Shown here: piece after piece, positions 16,240-23,953 of the stretch
How positions within the stretch are numbered: the first letter of the stretch is position 1
How the letters are laid out: the number at the start of each line of letters is the position of its first letter
Source: Agromyces luteolus
GTDB lineage: Bacteria > Actinomycetota > Actinomycetes > Actinomycetales > Microbacteriaceae
Direction of reading: 5' to 3'
Assembly (NCBI RefSeq): GCF_009729855.1
Contig: NZ_WODA01000010.1
Span: 1 to 32,478 of the forward strand
Length of the DNA: 32,478 bases
Program-made: the position numbers and the translations under genes
Notes under the pieces: generated by a model
Database searches by the model: none
Seen by the model: the letters and a program-made list of their open reading frames with translations, nothing else
Told to the model about the DNA's origin: nothing

Positions 16240-17232
16240 ATGACCGAGCCCGCCGCACTGTCGCACGATCCGCTCTGGCCGCGTGCCGGCGACTGGCCGT
16301 CGTTCGAGGCGATGGCGGATGGCGCGCGCGCCGCGCTCGCGATCCTCGGCGTCCCCGCGTGGCGCACCTCGCTGTCCCCCACCGCGGCGCACGCGACGCC
16401 GGCGGCGATCCGCGCCGCGCTGCGGCGCTACAGCCCGGCGCTCGTGCCCGATCGCTCGCGTGACCCGTTCTCCTCGCCGCTCGCCGACGGGATGGACCTG
16501 GGCGAGCTCGACCTCGTCGACGCCGGCGACATCGAGGAGCCCGACGGAGGGGCGGGGGAGGCGCGCACGCGCGCCCGCGTCGGCGAGCTGCTCGCGCGGT
16601 CGGAGGCGCTCCTCGCGCTCGGCGGCGACAACTCGGTCACCGTCGCGACCGCGCTCGGGGCGTGGGGCTCCGACCTCGCGACGGCCGGGCTCGTCACGAT
16701 CGACGCGCACTACGACCTGCGCGACGGCGTCTCGAACGGCTCGCCCGTGCGCCGGCTGATCGAGGCGGGACTCGACCCGAGCCGAATCGTGCAGATCGGC
16801 ATCCAGGACTTCGCGAACTCGGCCGCCTACGCGCGGCGCGCCACCGACCTCGGGATCACGGTCATGCACCGCAACGAGCTGCACCACCGCGTGCCGCACC
16901 TCGCGATGGCCGAGGCGCTCGAGATCGCCGGCGCCGCCGGCGGACCGGTCCACCTCGACGTCGACGTCGATGCGTGCGACCGCTCGGTCGTGCCCGCCTG
17001 CCCCGCCTCGGTGCCCGGGGGACTCGCGGCGTGGGAGCTCCGCGCGCTCGTCCGCGCCGCGGCATCCGACCCCCGCGTGCGCAGCGCCGACCTCGTCGAG
17101 ATCGACGCGACCGCCGACGCCGCCGACGGGCGCACCGTGCGCCTCGCGGCGCTCTGCGTGCTCGAGTTCGCCGCCGGGGTCGCGTTGCGACTCGTGCCCG
17201 GACCCGCGGAGCCGGTGGTCGACCCGGCGTAG
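16240..17232 (+). CDS. Arginase-superfamily hydrolase, probably formimidoylglutamase (HutG-like)
   Basis: A 330-aa ureohydrolase. Metal-binding motifs are all visible: GGDN (128-131, the Asn variant of GGDH), DAHYD (155-159), HLDVDVDACDR (238-248) and the Glu of LVEID (about 286-289). NGSPVRRLIEAG, IGIQDFANSAAY and VVPACPASVPGG resemble actinobacterial formimidoylglutamases more than agmatinases or arginases, so conversion of N-formimino-glutamate to glutamate (histidine degradation) is most likely. Other hut genes are absent here, so the assignment is provisional. A perfect-looking TATCGT -10 lies 7 nt before the ATG at 16240, suggesting an independent leaderless transcript. Confidence 0.82.
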   Translation: MTEPAALSHDPLWPRAGDWPSFEAMADGARAALAILGVPAWRTSLSPTAAHATPAAIRAALRRYSPALVPDRSRDPFSSPLADGMDLGELDLVDAGDIEEPDGGAGEARTRARVGELLARSEALLALGGDNSVTVATALGAWGSDLATAGLVTIDAHYDLRDGVSNGSPVRRLIEAGLDPSRIVQIGIQDFANSAAYARRATDLGITVMHRNELHHRVPHLAMAEALEIAGAAGGPVHLDVDVDACDRSVVPACPASVPGGLAAWELRALVRAAASDPRVRSADLVEIDATADAADGRTVRLAALCVLEFAAGVALRLVPGPAEPVVDPA

Positions 17233-17307
17233 CACCACCTTACGTGCGGCGGTGCGAGCGTGTCCGATCCGGGTCCCGCGCACCGTGACGCGCCGCGCCC
17301 GCGGTGG

Positions 17308-17313
17308 CAGACT
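17308..17313 (+). promoter_or_regulatory. -10-like CAGACT of sixA
   Basis: TGG precedes it, and 6 nt separate it from the ATG at 17320. It is a weaker match than the TAnnnT sites. Confidence 0.35.
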
Positions 17314-17319
17314 CGGCCC

Positions 17320-17802
17320 ATGAAGACCCTCGTGCTCGTGCGTCACGCGAAGTCGGCGTGGGGTGATCCGACCCTGGCCGACCACGACCGGCCGCTGAAC
17401 GATCGCGGGCGGCGCGACGCCCCGGAGATGGCGGGCCGGCTCCGCGAGCGCGGGGTCGTGCCGGACGCGATCCGCGCGAGCACCGCGGTCCGCGCGCGGA
17501 CCACCGCTGAGGCGATGGCCGCGGCGCTCGAACTGCCCGCCGACGTGCTCGTGCTCGACGAACGCCTCTACGGTGCCGGCCCCGACGCGATCCTCGGCGT
17601 GGTCGCCGAACTCGACGAGGACGTGGGCACCGCCATGGTGGTGGCGCACGATCCGGGCATGTCCGACCTCGCCTACCGGCTCTCGGGCGAGATCGAGCAC
17701 ATGCCGACCTGCGCCGTCGCGGAGTTCCGGTTCGCGGTGTGGTCGTGGTCCGAGATCCCGGACGCGGCCGCGGTCGCGGTCCACCTCGACACGCCTCGCT
17801 GA
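17320..17802 (+). CDS. sixA: SixA-type phosphohistidine phosphatase (histidine phosphatase superfamily)
   Basis: A 160-aa cytosolic phosphatase. The RHAKSAW motif (residues 8-14) holds the nucleophilic His9, DRPLNDRGRRDAP follows, RARTTAEAM supplies the second Arg, and VVAHDPGMSDLAY (about residues 106-118) carries the second catalytic His. E. coli SixA acts on phosphohistidine in HPt/NPr proteins; the actinobacterial substrate is unknown. The ATG at 17320 is 6 nt after a -10-like CAGACT preceded by TGG. It converges on modC, sharing a stop-codon hairpin. Confidence 0.85.
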   Translation: MKTLVLVRHAKSAWGDPTLADHDRPLNDRGRRDAPEMAGRLRERGVVPDAIRASTAVRARTTAEAMAAALELPADVLVLDERLYGAGPDAILGVVAELDEDVGTAMVVAHDPGMSDLAYRLSGEIEHMPTCAVAEFRFAVWSWSEIPDAAAVAVHLDTPR

Positions 17803-17827
17803 CGCCGCACGCCGCTCGCCGGTCAGC
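17798..17827. terminator. Shared hairpin between convergent sixA and modC
   Basis: GCTGAC and GTCAGC form a 6-bp stem holding both stop codons; the loop is 18 nt. No T-run. Confidence 0.3.
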
Positions 17828-18584
17828 CCTCCGACGTCGCGAGCATCCGGCGCACGTACGGCGTCGCGGGCGCTGCGGCGAGCTCTTCGAGCGTGCCGCG
17901 CTGGGTCACGCGCCCGTCCTCGAGCACGAGGACGTGATCGGCGAGGGTCGCGGCATCCGCCCTGCTGTGCGTGACGACCACCGTCGCGCCGCCGAACTCG
18001 CGGACGTGCTGGGCGAGCTCGGCCCGCATGTCGTGTCGGAGCTCGACGTCGAGCGCCGACATCGGCTCGTCGAGGAGGAGCACCTCGGGCTCGGCCGCGA
18101 GCGCCCTGGCGAGTGCGACGCGCTGCGCCTGCCCGCCCGAGAGCTCGCCGGGCAGCCGGTCGGCGAGCGTGGTGAGGCCGTACCGGGCGAGCCAGGGCTC
18201 GGCGGCGGCGCGGGCGTCGTGCCGCGACCCGCGCATGCGCGCGGCGAATGCGACGTTGTCGCGCACGGTGAGGTGCGGGAAGAGGACGTAGTCCTGGAAC
18301 AGCACGCCGACCCGACGCCGCTCGGGAGGGAGGCGGTCGACGTCGCGGTCGCCGATGCGCACGCGACCGGCATCGACCGGGACCAGCCCCGCGATCGCGG
18401 CGAGCAGGGTCGACTTGCCGGCGCCGTTCGGCCCGACGACGGCGAGCGGATGCCCCGGCAGCGCGTCGAACGCCGCCTCGACGCGGTGCGCGCCGCGCGT
18501 GACGGTGACGTCGGCGTGCAGGGCGGGACGCGCGCCGGCCGGCCCCCGCGGCGGAGGAGACGGCGCCGGCGTCTCGCGCGTCAT
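17823..18584 (-). CDS. modC: ModC-like molybdate ABC transporter ATPase lacking the Mop domain
   Basis: The 253-aa ATPase energises molybdate uptake through ModB. Walker A GPNGAGKST spans 51-59, the Q-loop Gln97, the LSGGQ signature 148-152, Walker B LLLDEP about 169-174, and the switch His206. It is about 100 residues shorter than classical ModC because the C-terminal TOBE/Mop molybdate-binding domain is absent; a Mop domain is instead found in the separate regulator at the head of the operon. The first 20 residues are Pro-rich. The ATG at 18584 overlaps the modB stop by 4 bp. Confidence 0.9.
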   Translation of the reverse strand: MTRETPAPSPPPRGPAGARPALHADVTVTRGAHRVEAAFDALPGHPLAVVGPNGAGKSTLLAAIAGLVPVDAGRVRIGDRDVDRLPPERRRVGVLFQDYVLFPHLTVRDNVAFAARMRGSRHDARAAAEPWLARYGLTTLADRLPGELSGGQAQRVALARALAAEPEVLLLDEPMSALDVELRHDMRAELAQHVREFGGATVVVTHSRADAATLADHVLVLEDGRVTQRGTLEELAAAPATPYVRRMLATSEG

Positions 18585-19432
18585 CCGCGGACCCCCGGCA
18601 GCCATCGATCGCGGAGGAGCAGCAGCACGCCGACGGACACCGCGAGCAGCAGCAGCGCGAGCGCGATCGCCTCGTCGGGATCGGTCTGCATCGCGAGGTA
18701 GCTCGCGATCGGCAGGGTGCGGGTGACGCCCGGCAACGACCCGGCGAACGTGATCGTCGCGCCGAACTCGCCGAGCGCGCGCGTGAAGCAGAGCACCGCG
18801 CCCGCGGCGACCCCGGGTGCGACGAGCGGCAGCGTCACGTGCCGGAACACCTGCCAGCGCGACGCGCCGAGCGTCGCGGCTGCGAGCTCGGTCCGGCGGT
18901 CGGTCGATCGCAGCGCCCCCTCGACCGCGAAGACGAGGAACGGCAGCGCGACGAACACCTGCGCCAGCACGACGGCCCCGGTCGTGAACGGCACCGTGAT
19001 GCCGAACAGGTCGTCGAGCGCGCTCCCGATCAGGCCGCGGCGGCCGAGCAGGAGCAGCAGCGCGATCCCGCCCACGACGGGCGGCAGCACCAGCGGCACC
19101 GTCACGGCCGCCCTGAGCAGCCGCCGCGCCGGCGTCGGCCACGCGGCCGCGCGCGCGAGGAGGACGGCGAGGGGCACCCCGAGCATGAGGCAGACGCCCG
19201 TCGCCGCGGTCGCGGTGCCGAGCGAGAGCACCAGGGCCTCGAGCACCGACTCGCGGGCGAGCAGCTCGCCGAGCTCGCCCCACGGCGCGCGAGCGACCAG
19301 CGCGACGAGCGGCAGCACGAGGACCGCGAGGCCGACGCCGGCGAGCACGGCGACGGGCCACGCGAGGCCGCCGTGCGCGCGGGGCGGGCGTCGGCGCGTC
19401 GGCGCGCGGGGCGTCGTCTGCGGGGCGGTCAC
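18581..19432 (-). CDS. modB: ModB molybdate ABC transporter permease
   Basis: A 283-aa inner-membrane permease that forms the molybdate channel with ModC and receives substrate from ModA. Hydrophobic segments begin near residues 24, 55, 95, 140, 190 and 245. The EAA-type coupling loop reads ELAAATLGASRWQVFRHVTLPL (in part), followed by the ModB-typical RALGEFGATITFAGSLPGVTRTLP region (in part). The GTG at 19432 overlaps the modA stop (GTGA), and its own stop overlaps modC. Confidence 0.93.
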   Translation of the reverse strand: MTAPQTTPRAPTRRRPPRAHGGLAWPVAVLAGVGLAVLVLPLVALVARAPWGELGELLARESVLEALVLSLGTATAATGVCLMLGVPLAVLLARAAAWPTPARRLLRAAVTVPLVLPPVVGGIALLLLLGRRGLIGSALDDLFGITVPFTTGAVVLAQVFVALPFLVFAVEGALRSTDRRTELAAATLGASRWQVFRHVTLPLVAPGVAAGAVLCFTRALGEFGATITFAGSLPGVTRTLPIASYLAMQTDPDEAIALALLLLAVSVGVLLLLRDRWLPGVRG

Positions 19433-20274
19433 GGCGCGCCGAACCCCAGCCGGTCGAGCACGTCCCGGCCCTCCGGACCCGTGACGAACGCCGTGAACGC
19501 GGCCGCGGCGGCCGGGTGCGGCGCCTCGGCGAGCGCCGCGATCGGGTAGCGGTTGACGACGGATGCCGCGGCCGGCACGTCGATGCCCTCGACCGACCCG
19601 CCGGACGAGCGCACGTCCGTCCGGTACACGAGCCCCGCGTCCACCTCGCCGAGCGCGACCTTGGTGAGCACGGCCTTCACGTCGGACTCGAGCGTGTCGG
19701 GCGCCGCGTCGACGCCCGCCTCGTCGAGCAGCGTCGCGGCGGCGGCGCCGCACGGCACGCTCTCGTCGCAGAGCGCGATCCGGAGCTCCTCGCGCGCGAG
19801 GTCGTCGAGCCCGGCGATCCCCGCCGGGTTGCCAGTGGGCACGGCGAGTTCGAGGGTGTTCGTCGCGAAGACGGTCGCGTCGTCGGCGAGCCCGGCGTCG
19901 ACGACGGTCGCCATCGGCGGTTCGGCTGCGGCCGCGAACACGTCGGCCGGGGCGCCCGCGACGACCTGCTGCGCGAGTGCGGCGCTGCCGCCGAGGTTCA
20001 GCACCACGTCGACCTCGGGATGCCGCTCCTCGAACCGTGCGGCGAGCTCCTCGAACGCGTCGGTGAGGGAGGCGGCCGCGAACACCGTGATCGTGCCGGA
20101 CTCGAGGGCGTCCGCGGTCGAGGGGGTCGCGGGGCCGGGGCCGCCCGTGCCGTCCGCGTCGCCCGCGCCGCCCGCGCACGCCGCGAGCACGCCGACCACG
20201 GCGGCGGCGAGCGCGACGCGTGCGACGCGGGAGCGGAGCATCCGTCGCCGTACGCCTCGCGCTCGTCGGCTCAC
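19429..20274 (-). CDS. modA: ModA molybdate-binding lipoprotein
   Basis: A 281-aa substrate-binding protein. The N-terminus is Arg-rich, then hydrophobic, with lipobox LAAC at Cys33, so it is tethered to the outer face of the membrane. Mature-domain hallmarks are ITVFAAASLTDAFEELA, LNLGGSAALAQQV, GAPADVFAAA and the late GLVYRTD and FVTGPEG blocks, the classical molybdate/tungstate binding fold. The GTG at 20274 overlaps the regulator stop by 4 bp; an internal ATG at 20241 is an alternative start and would still leave a signal peptide. Confidence 0.92.
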   Translation of the reverse strand: MSRRARGVRRRMLRSRVARVALAAAVVGVLAACAGGAGDADGTGGPGPATPSTADALESGTITVFAAASLTDAFEELAARFEERHPEVDVVLNLGGSAALAQQVVAGAPADVFAAAAEPPMATVVDAGLADDATVFATNTLELAVPTGNPAGIAGLDDLAREELRIALCDESVPCGAAAATLLDEAGVDAAPDTLESDVKAVLTKVALGEVDAGLVYRTDVRSSGGSVEGIDVPAAASVVNRYPIAALAEAPHPAAAAAFTAFVTGPEGRDVLDRLGFGAP

Positions 20275-20687
20275 CCGTCGACCCCGCCCGGCAGCTCGAT
20301 CGAGACCACCGTGGCCTTGGCGCTCGCCGCGGCGAGCATGCCGGGTTCGAGTCCGAGCTCGTCCGCGGCCTCGCGGCTCATGAGCGAGACGATGCGGAAG
20401 GGGCCTGCGCGCAGCTCCACCTGGGCCATCACGCCGTCCCGCCGGACGGCGGTGACGAGGCCCACGAACCGATTGCGCGTCGAGGCGCGCGCGAGGGGGA
20501 AGGCCTGCGCGAGCGCGCCGCCGTCGGGTTCGTCGCCGAGCAGTCGGACGAGCTCCGACCCCGCGACCAAGCGCATGCCGTTCGGGCCCCGTTCGAGCTG
20601 GAGGCGCCCGGCCTCGGCCCAGCGCCGGACCGTGTCGTCGCTCACCCCCAGCAGGGCCGCCGCCTCGCTGATGCGGAAGGACGTCAT
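20271..20687 (-). CDS. HTH-Mop regulator heading the mod operon (ModE-like function)
   Basis: A 138-aa protein with two parts: an excisionase/MerR-type helix-turn-helix at residues about 4-50 (RISEAAALLGVSDDTVRRWAE, partly quoted) and a single TOBE/Mop molybdate-binding domain at about 70-132 (STRNRFVGLVTAVRRDG ... ATVVSIEL). This differs from classical ModE (winged helix plus two Mop domains). It is the first gene of an operon with modABC (4-bp overlaps throughout), so molybdate-dependent control of uptake is the natural inference. The ATG at 20687 is preferred; a GTG at 20732 would add 15 residues but would swallow the predicted -10 element. Confidence 0.87.
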   Translation of the reverse strand: MTSFRISEAAALLGVSDDTVRRWAEAGRLQLERGPNGMRLVAGSELVRLLGDEPDGGALAQAFPLARASTRNRFVGLVTAVRRDGVMAQVELRAGPFRIVSLMSREAADELGLEPGMLAAASAKATVVSIELPGGVDG

Positions 20688-20708
20688 GATCTCGTCCGCG
20701 GATGCGTC

Positions 20709-20714
20709 ACCATA
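20709..20714 (-). promoter_or_regulatory. -10 (TATGGT) of the mod operon
   Basis: TATGGT lies 21 nt before the ATG at 20687, giving a short leader. It is inside the frame if the GTG at 20732 were used, which argues against that start. Confidence 0.45.
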
Positions 20715-20726
20715 CTGCGAGAATAT

Positions 20727-20738
20727 CCGCACATGCGG
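20727..20738. promoter_or_regulatory. Inverted repeat, candidate operator of the mod operon
   Basis: CCGCA-CA-TGCGG sits where the -35 of the TATGGT promoter would fall. It could be bound by the HTH-Mop regulator; this is untested. Confidence 0.35.
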
Positions 20739-20804
20739 GCAAAGTCCACCGCGGTCGCGGGGTGGCAGGTCGGCGGTCGCCAGGGCGCTCCGACCGCCGA
20801 CGGC

Positions 20805-21461
20805 TCAGCCGGCGTGCAGCGAACGGTAGCGATCCGCGTCGATGGCCATCACGCGCGTCGTGCCGTCGTTCGCGATCTCCTCGAAGCCGAGCCGCTCGGC
20901 GAGCGCCTTCGATGCGGTGTTGCCGACCGTCATGTGCGCCTCGGCCACCGATCCGCCCAGTTCGTCGAACGCGAGACCGAGCATCGCGAGCCCCGCCTCG
21001 GCGGCGTACCCCTTGCCCTGCCACCGCGGACCGATGACCCAGCCGACCTCGAGCCGGCGGGACGCCGGTTCCAGGGTTCGCAGGTGCAGCGACGCGTCGC
21101 CGATCAGCCGATCGTCGAGGAGCACGGCCAGGGCGAGGAAGTCGTCGCGCTGCTCGAGCCGCGTGTGGTGCGTGCGGTGGAAGAGGTGCACGAACGACTC
21201 CGCCCGGGTGCGCAGCGGCCACGAGAGGTGCTCGACCACCGCCGGATCGGACTGCAGCTCGTACCAGGCGGCGGCGTCGGCCAGCCGATGCGGGCGCAGC
21301 CGGAGGCGTTCGGTGACGATCACGGGGGAGCGGACGCCGTCGGGGATGCGCGGTCCGCGCAGGAATCGCGGGCGCTGCGGGACGAGGTCGCGGACCAGGC
21401 GGAGCACGTCGGTCGATCCGTTTCGCCCGGCGCCGGGCGGTGCTCCTGTCGTGCGGCTCAT
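20805..21461 (-). CDS. GNAT family N-acetyltransferase, RimJ/RimL type
   Basis: A 218-aa acetyltransferase. After an ~40-residue basic N-terminal extension, residues about 50-215 form the GNAT domain: IVTERLRLRPHRLADAAAWY (in part), FLALAVLLDDRLIGDASLHL, then the acetyl-CoA loop VIGPRWQGKGYAAEA with the RxxGxG-like WQGKGYA signature, and the late GNTASKALAERLGFE. The substrate (ribosomal protein, amine or antibiotic) cannot be told. A GAGGGGG Shine-Dalgarno lies about 7 nt before the ATG at 21461. It is in the same direction as, and 117 bp upstream of, the mod operon, and divergent from moeB. Confidence 0.88.
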   Translation of the reverse strand: MSRTTGAPPGAGRNGSTDVLRLVRDLVPQRPRFLRGPRIPDGVRSPVIVTERLRLRPHRLADAAAWYELQSDPAVVEHLSWPLRTRAESFVHLFHRTHHTRLEQRDDFLALAVLLDDRLIGDASLHLRTLEPASRRLEVGWVIGPRWQGKGYAAEAGLAMLGLAFDELGGSVAEAHMTVGNTASKALAERLGFEEIANDGTTRVMAIDADRYRSLHAG

Positions 21462-21635
21462 CGAGGCCCCCTCATCACGCTCCCGCATTCGTCCACGCCG
21501 CGCAAGACCGAGATCGCGTCGTCCTCCGCCCGTGGGACCGCGGCACCTCGACGGCACGGCCTGCCTTCGACGGTAGGCGGCGTTCCTGTGAGGACGACAG
21601 GGATTGCCTGTGGCGCCCCGATGGCGTAGCCCTGC

Positions 21636-21644
21636 TGCGAGAAT
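21636..21644 (+). promoter_or_regulatory. Extended -10 (TGC-GAGAAT) of the moeB operon
   Basis: It ends 6 nt before the ATG at 21651. An ACAGG-gattg-CCTGT inverted repeat lies upstream at 21597-21611. No riboswitch-like fold was recognised in the 189-bp divergent region. Confidence 0.5.
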
Positions 21645-21650
21645 CGAGCC

Positions 21651-22757
21651 ATGCCCCTCGATCCCGATGCGCCGCGGTTCGCGCGGCAGCGCGTCCTCCC
21701 GGGAATGGGCGCGGCCGGCCAGCGCCGACTCGCGGGAGCCCACGTCGTCGTGCTCGGCGCGGGCGGGCTCGGAAGCGCCGTGATCCCCGCGCTCGCCGCC
21801 GCGGGCGTCGGCCGGCTCACGCTCGTCGACGACGACGTGGTCGAACCCACCAACCTCCACCGGCAGACCCTCCACCACGACGCCGACGTCGGCCGGGCCA
21901 AGGTCGATTCGGCGACGGATGCCGCGCGGCTGCTCGCACCCGACGCGACCGTGCAGGGGGTGCGCGCACGATTCGACGCCGGCAACGCCGACGACCTGCT
22001 CGCCGACGCCGACCTGGTGGTCGACGGCACGGACGACATCCTCACCCGGTACGTCGCCGACGACGCGGCCGCGCGCGCCGGCATCCCGCTCGTCTGGGGC
22101 TCGGCGGCCAGGTTCTCCGGCCAGGTCGGCGTGTCGTGGGAGGCCCGCGGCGTCTCGTACCGCGACCTCTTCCCCGAGCCCCCGGCCGATGCGGGCCTCA
22201 GCTGCGAGGTCGACGGCATCCTGCCCACCGTGTGCACGGTGACCGGCGGACTGATGGCGGGCGAGGTGCTGAAGCTGCTCGCCGGGCTCGGTGAGCCGAT
22301 GCTCGGGCGAGTCGCGGTCTACGACGCGCTCACGGGGCGGACCCGCGAGATCGCCTATGCGCGGGCCGAGGATGCGCCGCGCGCGACGGTCGCGACGGCG
22401 CGGCCCGTCGCCGCCGCCGGATCCCCCGGGCCGCCCGCGCCCGCCGAGGTCGACGCGGTCGCGCTCGCCGCCGAACTCGCGTCCGACGCTCCCCCGCGGC
22501 TGCTCGACGTGCGCGAGCCGTGGGAGGCCGACCTCGTCGCGATCGAGGGCTCGATCCTGATCCCGCTGCACGAGCTCGGGGCCCGGACCGGCGAGCTCGA
22601 CCCCGCGGCATCCCTCGTCGTGTACTGCCACCTCGGCGTCCGCTCGAGGCTCGCCGCCGAGCACCTTCTCGCCGCGGGATTCGCCGAGGTGCGGAACCTG
22701 ACGGGCGGCATCGACGCGTGGTCGCTCGCCGTGGACCCCGAGCTGACGAGGTACTGA
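21651..22757 (+). CDS. moeB: MoeB/ThiF-type adenylyltransferase with C-terminal rhodanese domain
   Basis: A 368-aa protein that adenylates the C-terminal GlyGly of MoaD and helps load it with sulfur. The E1-like domain has GAGGLGS (36-42), DDDVVEPTNLHRQ (60-72) and a Cys185 in GLSCEVDG after the crossover loop. The rhodanese domain occupies about 268-360, with active-site Cys326 in CHLGVRS, as in MoeBR/MOCS3. The zinc-binding CxxC pairs of E. coli MoeB are absent. An extended -10 (TGC-GAGAAT) ends 6 nt before the ATG. Its stop overlaps the moeA start by one base (TGATG), opening the moeB-moeA-moaC/mog-moaE operon. Thiamine or cysteine biosynthesis paralogues exist, but context favours Moco. 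Confidence 0.92.
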   Translation: MPLDPDAPRFARQRVLPGMGAAGQRRLAGAHVVVLGAGGLGSAVIPALAAAGVGRLTLVDDDVVEPTNLHRQTLHHDADVGRAKVDSATDAARLLAPDATVQGVRARFDAGNADDLLADADLVVDGTDDILTRYVADDAAARAGIPLVWGSAARFSGQVGVSWEARGVSYRDLFPEPPADAGLSCEVDGILPTVCTVTGGLMAGEVLKLLAGLGEPMLGRVAVYDALTGRTREIAYARAEDAPRATVATARPVAAAGSPGPPAPAEVDAVALAAELASDAPPRLLDVREPWEADLVAIEGSILIPLHELGARTGELDPAASLVVYCHLGVRSRLAAEHLLAAGFAEVRNLTGGIDAWSLAVDPELTRY

Positions 22758-23953
22758 TGACCCGGATCCCGTTCGACGAGCACGCCCGGTTCGTGCGGTC
22801 CCTGCTGGCCCCGCTCGGAGCCCGCCCGACGGAGCGGGTCGCGGTGGCCGACGCGCTCGGCCGCACCACCGCGTCGCCCGTCGAGTCGCCGATCGACCTG
22901 CCGCCGTTCCGGAACTCGCAGATGGACGGCCTGGCCGTGCGGGCGGCCGACGTGGCCGGCGCGCCCGTCGAGCTCCCGGTCGTCGGCGAGTCCGCGGCGG
23001 CGCCGGGTGAGCCCACGCCGCTCGCGGCCGGCACCGCGGTGCGGATCATGACGGGCGCGCCCGTGCCCGACGGTGCCGACGCGGTCGTTCCGGTCGAGGA
23101 CACGGAGGCCGTCGATGGCTCCGGGTCGGTGCGCATCCTCCGCGCGCGGGCCGCCGGCGAGTACGTGCGCGAGGCCGGGTCCGACCTCGCCGCCGGCGGC
23201 GACGTGCTCCCCGCCGGCATCCGCCTGGCACCGCGCCACCTCGCCGCCGCCGCCGCGTCGGGACTCACCGAGCTGCTCGTGCGCGAGCGCGTGCGCGTCG
23301 CCGTGGTGAGCACCGGCAGCGAGCTCGTCGAGCCGGGCACGCCGCTCGGACCGGGCGAGCTTCCCGACGCCAACGGCGTCGCGCTGCGCTCCGCGGTCGA
23401 CGCATGCGGCGCCGTCGTCGTGCACGCCGGACGCGTCCGCGACGACGTGGCTCGCCTGCGCGCCGAGCTCGACGCCGCCGTCGACGCCGGGGCCGAGCTC
23501 ATCCTCACGAGCGGGGGGATCTCGAAGGGCGCCTACGAGGTGGTGCGCGAGCTCATCGAGCCGCGCGGCGCGTGGGTCGGGTCCGTCGCGATGCAGCCCG
23601 GCGGCCCCCAGGCGACCGGGGTCCACCGCGGCGTGCCGCTCATCGCGTTCCCCGGCAACCCGGTCAGCGCCCAGCTCTCGTTCGCGCTGTTCGTCGCGCC
23701 GTCGCTCCGGGCGATCGCGGGCCTGCCGCCGGCTCGCACCGAGCGGATGCCGCTCGCCGAGGGCGTCCGGTCCGTTCCCGGGAAGCGGCAGTTCCTCCGG
23801 GGGAACCGCACCGCCGACGGGCTCGCGATGCCCGTCGGGGGCCCCGGGTCCCACCTCGTCGCCGCGCTCGCGGCATCCGAACTGCTCATCGTCATCCCCG
23901 AGTCGATCGAGGCGCTGGCGGCCGGCGCCGAGGTCGATACCGTGTACCTATGA
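22757..23953 (+). CDS. moeA: MoeA-type molybdopterin molybdenumtransferase, paralogue 2
   Basis: The second MoeA (398 aa) is closer to the consensus: NSQMDGLAV (53-61), IMTGAPVPDGADAVVPVE (in part), REAGSDLAAGGDVL, VVSTGSELVEPG, LTSGGISKGAYEVV and FPGNPVSAQLSF. The usual GDYD acidic pair reads GAYE here. It carries a C-terminal domain IV. It overlaps its neighbours on both sides (TGATG and ATGA), within an operon for molybdopterin synthesis. Together with the Mog domain of the next gene it completes molybdenum insertion. Confidence 0.93.
   Translation: MTRIPFDEHARFVRSLLAPLGARPTERVAVADALGRTTASPVESPIDLPPFRNSQMDGLAVRAADVAGAPVELPVVGESAAAPGEPTPLAAGTAVRIMTGAPVPDGADAVVPVEDTEAVDGSGSVRILRARAAGEYVREAGSDLAAGGDVLPAGIRLAPRHLAAAAASGLTELLVRERVRVAVVSTGSELVEPGTPLGPGELPDANGVALRSAVDACGAVVVHAGRVRDDVARLRAELDAAVDAGAELILTSGGISKGAYEVVRELIEPRGAWVGSVAMQPGGPQATGVHRGVPLIAFPGNPVSAQLSFALFVAPSLRAIAGLPPARTERMPLAEGVRSVPGKRQFLRGNRTADGLAMPVGGPGSHLVAALAASELLIVIPESIEALAAGAEVDTVYL

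Noticed and set aside
11524..17232. Idea that the GntR/UTRA regulator is HutC controlling the HutG-like gene
   Set aside because: The genes are 4 kb apart with other transcription units and strand changes between them, and no other hut genes are here; kept only as a weak possibility.
20709..20742. Classical ModE box upstream of the mod operon
   Set aside because: The E. coli-type TATATA-centred palindrome is absent; a different inverted repeat is present.
21462..21650. Possible molybdenum-cofactor riboswitch in the divergent moeB region
   Set aside because: Only short inverted repeats are seen, and the moeB message is probably leaderless, leaving no room for a riboswitch.
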